A stretch of 64,000 nucleotides of DNA, taken from assembly GCA_010645155.1 (NCBI GenBank), contig CM021312.1, positions 4,183,844-4,247,843 on the forward strand. The letters run 5' to 3'. The stretch is from Tigriopus japonicus. Taxonomy: Eukaryota; Arthropoda; Copepoda; Harpacticoida; Harpacticidae. Under the pieces are notes generated by a model. The model did no database searches and was not told where the DNA came from. It worked only from the letters and a program-made list of their open reading frames with translations. Below, in pieces: positions 58,101-64,000 of the stretch. Within the stretch, counting starts at the first letter, position 1, and each line of letters opens with the position of its first letter. A program made the position numbers and the translations under genes.

Positions 58101-58802
58101 ATAACGGTTTACTCTTTGACCAATCCTCCCTCTGAAGTCGGCACCCTAGAGGTTAAGAACACGTTCTTCGATCTCACGCAATACTTTGACGACGACGGAT
58201 TGGGCATGGAACGACTTTTGAACGGATTGATGAACCAAGACGCCCAATCCTTTGATCGGTTTGTGGCGGATGACGTCACCAATTTCCTGTTTCAAAACAA
58301 CAATGGCGGCATTGGCCAAGATTTGGTCGCCCGCAACATTCAACGTGGGCGAGATCACGGAATTCCCGGCTACAACGATTGGAGAGAGTTCTGCAACCTT
58401 CCTAGAGCTTGCTCGTGGAACAACCCACCAGCTGAGATTTCCAGGGACAATTGGCAGCAACTCAAAAATATCTATGCCAATCCCAGTGACATTGATCTTT
58501 TTGCCGGAGGCCTGGCCGAGAAGGCATTTACCGATGGCATTCTAGGGAGGACCTTTAGTTGCATAATCGCTGATCAATTCAGACGATTGAAGTTTGGCGA
58601 TCGCTTCTTTTTTACCAATTCGGCCAATCCGTTCCCCTTCAGCCAAACTGAGAAGGACATCCTGCGAAAGAGGAACTTGGCTGAAATCCTTTGTGACAAT
58701 ACGGACATTAAGATCTTGCCCAAAATGGCTCTGAAGAGAAACTCTCCAATGTTGAAATGCGAGGACGCTTTTCAACTGGACCTGATTCCATTTATTCATT
58801 AA
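55121..58802 (+). CDS. Secreted animal haem peroxidase (peroxinectin/chorion-peroxidase type)
   Basis: Secreted enzyme of the animal haem peroxidase superfamily, using hydrogen peroxide to oxidise or cross-link substrates in haemolymph, cuticle or egg envelope. Four exons: 55121-55302, 56456-57199, 57385-57579 and 57641-58802 (TAA). Phases agree and give 760 aa. The signal peptide is LGLLLGFSLIGFAMG. A basic propeptide with RLVKR (about 70-74) follows. The distal haem His is in AQFIDHD (H242), the catalytic Arg in VREHNR (R436), and the proximal His in FRFGHTM (H521). GPREQMNAITAFIDAS and NIQRGRDHGIPGYNDW are further family blocks. All catalytic residues are present. There is no Ig or LRR domain, so it is not peroxidasin. 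I see no RGD or KGD adhesion motif, which crustacean peroxinectins usually carry. Confidence 0.95.
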
Positions 58803-59832
58803 AATGATTTCTCTTTAACCACTTGATTTAATTACAAGTTTGTGCCACTTGAGAACTATTTTGGTGGCTGATAAATCATACCCAAATGTCATTGCAGCGC
58901 TAAATTTATTGTTGAGTGCGTGATTTTTGCAAATAAAGCATAAAAAGAGTTTTTGCCAACTAGTATTGCCATCAATATTTCATTTGTTTCTTTTCTTACA
59001 ATTTTTTTTTTTGCGGATTTTTTATTACCGCTACAAGGTAAATTTGAACTTGCTTGGAAAAAGTAAACCATTCAAAGTGGGTCATAATCTTTAATTTGCC
59101 ATTTGTCATGGTTTAGCTTGGGAATTTGATACAAAAACATTTATTTCAATAGATTTGATAACAATATCGTATTTTTTGTGGTTGGTTATTTCTGAAAGAC
59201 ATTTTAGACAGAGATGTATCTTAACAAAAGGTTTGTTTTTGAAGCACTTGATGCATCGAAGTTCTTTTGTTTGAACCGGCGTGGAAATCGAGTTTTGTGG
59301 AGTCGGCACCCAAACATTACTTTTGAAAGATTGAAGAATGACCGCATGATTTTTTTTATCATTACAGAGGATACGTATCTTTTGGAAACATATCATAATT
59401 GATAAAGTTTTAAAATCACTACTTTTCTTAGACCCGTGAAAATTAAGAAATGTGATCAAAATAATATTTTGATGAGATCATAGCAGGCTCTTATCCGGAT
59501 ACTAAAGGATTAAAATACGATCTGGATACACCATGATTTGCTTCGATCTTTTTAAGTCGCCGATCCGACCATAATCCAGATTCAACAGTTCCTGATCCAA
59601 TCCATCTCTTTAAGTATTTGCTCTGATAAAAGAGTGTGGCCAAAAATCATTTAAAACCGAATTGTTCTGATCTTGCACGAGCTTTTTTGGTTGAGTGATG
59701 GCAAACTTCCAAGTCATTCGGGGTTAATGTGTCCTTGCCTGATTGAACATTTGTGACGAAACTAATAAAACTTTAGAACATTTGTAAGCATGCTCTTCTA
59801 TTCTGAATAAGACAGTGAAAGGGATTGGAGTG
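58803..59832. other. Short intergenic stretch between peroxidase and galactosyltransferase
   Basis: It holds the peroxidase 3' UTR and the promoter of the next gene. AT-rich, with no further feature seen. Confidence 0.4.
58932..58937 (+). terminator. Poly(A) signal of the peroxidase gene
   Basis: AATAAA 130 bases after the stop codon. Confidence 0.55.
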
Positions 59833-62800
59833 ATGATCAAAACTCAAGATTGTAAAACGTCTAAGACTCTTTCACCCAATATTCTTAGGATGTGGAAAAT
59901 ACCTAGGCTGATTTTGAGGCCACTTTTTTTTGGTACATTTATTTTCATCATTTTAACAATTTTGCTCACTTCCTCCACCTTTATGGAGCCTTTGCCATCT
60001 TCAAACGCTGTGACGTACAGTCCAAAGCTCCACCAATCTTTGTTGTCCGTGGAACACAACACGAAAGAGCTGATTCAACAGACTTTCAACACCTCAAGTA
60101 AGAAAACTAAGAAAAAGGGTTAACTTTTGCACTAGAGTAAAACTCAAGTGAATTTAACTTTTTATCGAAAGAGTTGAAAAATATGAGGGTTTGAAGGCCG
60201 AAAACAATCCTGGATGCAGTGATTCGAAGATTCGACAATTTCTAAATAATCTGTGGCATCAAAACGTCCCAGGCATTATTTATTAAGCTCATCTTTCTGG
60301 CGTCCTTTTGTATGCGTATTTACATAAGCACAACGTTTAGTTTATGACAATTTTTTTAAATGACATCACTAGCACACTCTAAAAACACCTGACGAGAAAT
60401 CCTGTACAGAAAAACAATCCCCCAAAAAAGCAAGTCTTCGACTCTTGGATTGATCTTGGATTTCGATTCGTTCCAGCTTTTGATGTTTTCATTTCTGTAT
60501 AAATTTGCAGGTGCACATTCAATATTTAAAAAGGAAAGTGAATCTTCAGGGGTAAATATTTGTCCTCTTATACCTCCATTACTTGTGGGAAAGATCAATA
60601 TCAGCCAAGAAGTTCTCGACTTGAATCACGTTCAAAAATGTGTTGGGGTAAGAGTATCTCTAATGATTTATGTTAAAAGATTTAAAAAAAACACAAATTC
60701 AAGATAATTTGGGTAAGGATTTTTTTTTCGGAGTCAACACCATTTATTAATAATAAATAGAGCGGCCGAAAATATTTAATTTTGAAAGCCAAATATTTAA
60801 ATAATATTTAACGAAAAAATATCAAAATATTTAAATAAATATTTAAATTACAACCAAATATTTAAAAAATATTAAAATTTGCAAAGAATTTGGAGCAATA
60901 AATTGTATTTTTGAAAATTTTGAATTAAAAATCCAAATATATGATGAAAAATTGGCAATGGCAAAAATATTAGTAAATAAATCTTCAGTGCTAAAAAATC
61001 ATACCGGGCACTGAAAATTGGTTATTCTTGGCAGTTCCTACTTATACCCTACATTTAATTAATACATTTTACTGCCTAAGGTTTCGTTGAATATTCAAAC
61101 TAGAGTTTCCGGTTTTTTTCCTGTTGGAGTTACGGTTTTCTATTTAAGATTTAAATAGATTTAAATTTCTTTCTCGAGCAACTCAGAGTGATTGACTCGC
61201 ATCCTTACGAGAACGTGGATGATGAAAGAAATCCATTAATGTAATTTTGAGACATAGCAGACCAAGTATTTATTTCCCACGCATATTTTCCATTTTTACT
61301 TTGCCTATGCCCATCAAAAAAGAGTCATAAAAGATTTAAAAAATGGAAGATTTTGACAATGTAGTTTTTGGAAAGGTCAGATTTTATGTCAAAATTTCAA
61401 AAGATTTGCTGAAATTGTGGAGATTCTTGGAATATTTCAATGAAAAACGGGAATTTTCCTTTGATTTTAGAGGAAAAGGCCCAAATATTTAAAAACTGCT
61501 CAAAAACGCAAAATATTTAAATTAAATATTTTTTATTTAATTAAATATTTTCGGTCGCTCTAATAATAAATGATAATGATAACATATGGTAATTCGGGAC
61601 GGGTAAAAAGCGCAAAAATATTTTTGGCAACAAACTATTTGTTCTGCTTTTTAACACCTTCCGCCTTTTTTGCACGTTTTTCCGCGATTTTGGCCTAAAC
61701 TATCCAAATAAAAAATATTCTATAAATTTTTGAAAAATGTAAACTTTTGGCACAAGTTTTTTCAGATTTGAAAATTAAGTACCAGTACTCACATATCGCA
61801 GAACTCAGTCAAACAGTAAAGGTAGAAATCTCAAAGAAAATTTGCATGAAACTTGAAAGCATAATTATTCCTCCAAAAAATATCAGGTTGTAGGCCCTGA
61901 TCAGCGCCTCTTGTGGTCAAATTGAAAAACAGCTGCCAGCTAAAGGAGTGAGTATTACTGCCACCATTTCTCAAAGTTCAAGGATTTTTCCTGTGTGCAT
62001 TAATTTCTTTGTAGCGGCATATTGTTATCAAAATCGCATGTTTTGGAGAAATTTTAGTAAAAAGATGATGTATAATGTTTTCCCACAGAGTTACGTAACG
62101 AATTGCAATTTTGTTTCCATTTGATCACAAGAGCCCTGATTAAGCTGACATTTCTACAGGGTTCATTATCCATAAGAAAATTTTCCGTTTACAATAACAT
62201 CTTTTATTTTTCAGTTATTATTAATGTAGCTGTTTGGTACAGAATTAAGCTAAGTTATCTTTAAGTTGAGTAGCTTTATATCCTGCTTTTAGTGTGTTCC
62301 CAAATCAAGGGGACTTTTTTTCACCAAATTGCTTTCGTTTTTTGTTCAGGTAGATAATAGAAAACGAAGAAAAACTATCTTCGCAGTCAAAGGGGAATGT
62401 ATTTTGTTATCTTTTTGAGAATTCTCAACGAAGGCTAGCGTATTATTGGTTAACTAAAGATAATGAAAAATTAATCAATATCTAAAGTTTTGCTATTTAA
62501 GATTGAAAAATGAAGAAGAAAAGAAAGTATCTAGGGCTACATCTTTAAGAAAGTTCCCGGGATTTGCCATTTTTTGTAGTTAATTTGCTATTTTGACCTT
62601 TTCTGCACTTTATTCTTCGATTTTCAGCTCGTTTTGGTGCGGTTTTTGGAAACAAAAAGCCTACGTATATTTGTGCTTGTTGCCTGTCCCTATTGAAAAT
62701 ACATTGTTTAGTTGTCGGTTTTGGCGTCAACTAGTTGGACCAAAAGTGCTCTTAACCAAAACTAAATATAGCTGAACACAAAATTATAAAGCATGTTTTT

Positions 62801-63029
62801 TTGTTATTTCTGAAATTTTGAAAATAACGAACTTTACTTTTTTTGGTCTGAAAAGAAAAAATTGACTTCCGGTGGAAGATATTCTCCCAAGGAATGCATG
62901 GCTCGTCACAAAGTGGCTATTGTAATTCCCCTTCGCAATCGGCCAACTCATTTGCCAGTGTTCCTTCGTCATATTCATCCAATCTTGCAACGTCAACAAC
63001 TCGATTACGGAATCTATGTGATAAATCAA
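59833..63029 (+). CDS. Beta-1,4-galactosyltransferase family enzyme, 5' half (3' end outside window)
   Basis: Golgi type II membrane glycosyltransferase that adds galactose (or GalNAc in many invertebrates) to GlcNAc on glycans. Three exons are visible: 59833-60097, 60511-60647 and 62856-63029, joined in phase to give the first 192 residues. A short cytosolic tail is followed by a membrane anchor at about 29-47 (LRPLFFGTFIFIILTILL), then a stem. The catalytic domain begins CMARHKVAIVIPLRNR and continues HLPVFLRHIHPIL and QRQQLDYGIYVINQ, the family signature at the start of the GT7 fold. The metal-binding DVD and the GWGGED/WGWE blocks must lie to the right of the window; I see no further exon before 64000. 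A 2.2-kb intron contains an 803-bp transposon. Confidence 0.88.
60759..61561. mobile_element. 803-bp inverted-repeat transposon with 10-bp target duplication
   Basis: The ends AGAGCGGCCGAAAATATTTA and (inverted) AGAGCGACCGAAAATATTTA are flanked by the identical decamer AATAATAAAT at 60749-60758 and 61562-61571. A 9-11-bp duplication suggests a Mutator-like (MULE) non-autonomous element. The interior near each end is packed with AATATTTAAA blocks. It lies in the galactosyltransferase intron, with no open frame. Confidence 0.85.
61893..62150. repeat. Possible inverted-repeat element with CTCTTGTG ends
   Basis: GCGCCTCTTGTGGTCAAATTG near 61905 is roughly mirrored by the ATTTGATCACAAGAGCCCTG block near 62125. 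A half copy (TCAGCGCCACTTGTGGTCAG) is near 63645. Weak but repeated. Confidence 0.4.
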
Positions 63030-64000
63030 GTAAGTTTTCGGTTGAAAAAACTGCCTTGCTCCCAAAAGGTGTTTCTTGGAAGAACCTTTCTGCATGGTCC
63101 ACGAAGAGATATGGTGTATATTTATGATTTGAATTGGAGCAACTTCAGCTGAACGCTTCATAAATTAGAAGACTATTTTAGAGCCAACAATTTACCTTTT
63201 ATACCAGGGGTCGACAACCGTTCTTGGGTCAAGGCCCGCCAAATTTGACTATGTGTTGTCTGGGCCCACTAAACAGATATTGGTAGGTTCAGAGGCCCAC
63301 AAATTTACGATCAAAGAGCTTTGGGCCCACGAATGCAATACCCTGGTCGGCTCACGGCCCCACTATTTTGGACATTCCCCAAAGCTCCAGGGCCCACCAA
63401 AGACCACCCTTGGGCCAACATGTGGGCCCCGGCCCAACGGTTGCCTAACCCTGTTTAAAAAAGCCTCAACTGGCGCTCGTTTGGTTAAGTATTTAACACC
63501 ATCTAGACGGCTGCAAAACTTAAACCTCCTTTTTTAAGTCGGCATTTCTTGAAACCAGCCTGCTGAATCACAACATCGTAGGGTGCACCAAGTAGAATGG
63601 GGTCTGATCGTCTCTGCAGAATGTCAGCTTGAAACAAATGATCTCAGCGCCACTTGTGGTCAGATTTGGACATAGTTGCCAGAAGGTGTTTGGTATTAAT
63701 GCCACTCTTCGGCAAAACATCATCTCTTTTTATGGGAATATTTCTTTCTGGCAGCATTACGTTATCAAATTTGAGTGAAATACAGTCAACAGAAATTGTT
63801 AACATTTGCCAACAATAGCATTAAGAATATTCAAGAGTACTTTTAGAAAAATATGCATATAATTATGTCAAATAAAATCACCAATCACAGCTATTAGCTA
63901 ATAGAACCCCACTTTGAATAATACTAAGTGTAAAAGTTTTAGATTACACACTTGAAGAAGTAATTTAAGGGTCAAAATATCACATAATGTTGATTGTGAA
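63030..64000. other. Right-edge intron of the galactosyltransferase gene
   Basis: Presumed intron running to the window edge. It contains the second hAT-like MITE (63215-63453) and a half repeat near 63645. I see no further galactosyltransferase exon. Confidence 0.4.
63215..63453. mobile_element. hAT-like MITE rich in GGGCCC, copy 2
   Basis: CAGGGGTCGACAACCG at the left and CGGTTGCCTAACCCTG at the right are inverted termini. The interior carries several TGGGCCC blocks and is homologous, in opposite orientation, to 25353-25572. Confidence 0.7.

Noticed and set aside
1..64000. CRISPR arrays, bacterial operons, tRNA or rRNA genes
   Set aside because: No regular spacer-repeat arrays, no cloverleaf I could recognise and no rRNA; gene structure is eukaryotic throughout.

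Overview
The window is nuclear DNA of an invertebrate animal. Its genes are split into short exons with GT-AG introns, the sequence between them is AT-rich, and it is littered with short inverted-repeat elements and dead non-LTR and mariner copies. A BTB/pipsqueak transcription factor and a haem peroxidase of the peroxinectin/peroxidasin type point to an arthropod. A copepod-like crustacean is my best guess, but that is inference.

Layout, left to right. 1-1212 (+) is the 3' part of a zinc alcohol dehydrogenase of the YahK/CAD type. 1641-3993 (-) is a complete BTB-psq transcription factor, tail to tail with it. 8332-13397 (+) is glycogen branching enzyme (702 aa, all catalytic motifs present). 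15531-22603 (+) is a single-module paladin-like phosphatase. 22612-28028 (-) is an EamA/SLC35G-like transporter with a histidine-rich loop; its stop codon lies 8 bases from the paladin stop. 31233-36076 (-) is an unrecognised single-pass membrane protein with an eight-cysteine domain and a PPxY tail. 42443-45522 (+) is a seven-finger C2H2 protein with polyglutamine. 47753-49430 (+) is a small secreted six-cysteine protein. 55121-58802 (+) is a secreted haem peroxidase. 59833-63029 (+) is the 5' half of a beta-1,4-galactosyltransferase that runs off the right edge.

The rest is intergenic or intronic and rich in repeats. It holds at least six families of inverted-repeat elements, several in more than one copy. 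One 803-bp element has a perfect 10-bp target duplication. A cluster at 50.5-53.5 kb combines two non-LTR reverse transcriptase remnants with a mariner transposase broken into two opposed halves.

The genes look like an ordinary set of unrelated housekeeping and developmental loci. I see no operon, gene cluster or defence system. The least described items are the 224-aa cysteine-rich membrane protein, the six-cysteine secreted protein, the stand-alone paladin module, and the interlocked paladin/transporter 3' ends. Exon boundaries were placed by eye from GT-AG sites, reading phase and family similarity. Non-coding 5' exons were mostly not resolvable.
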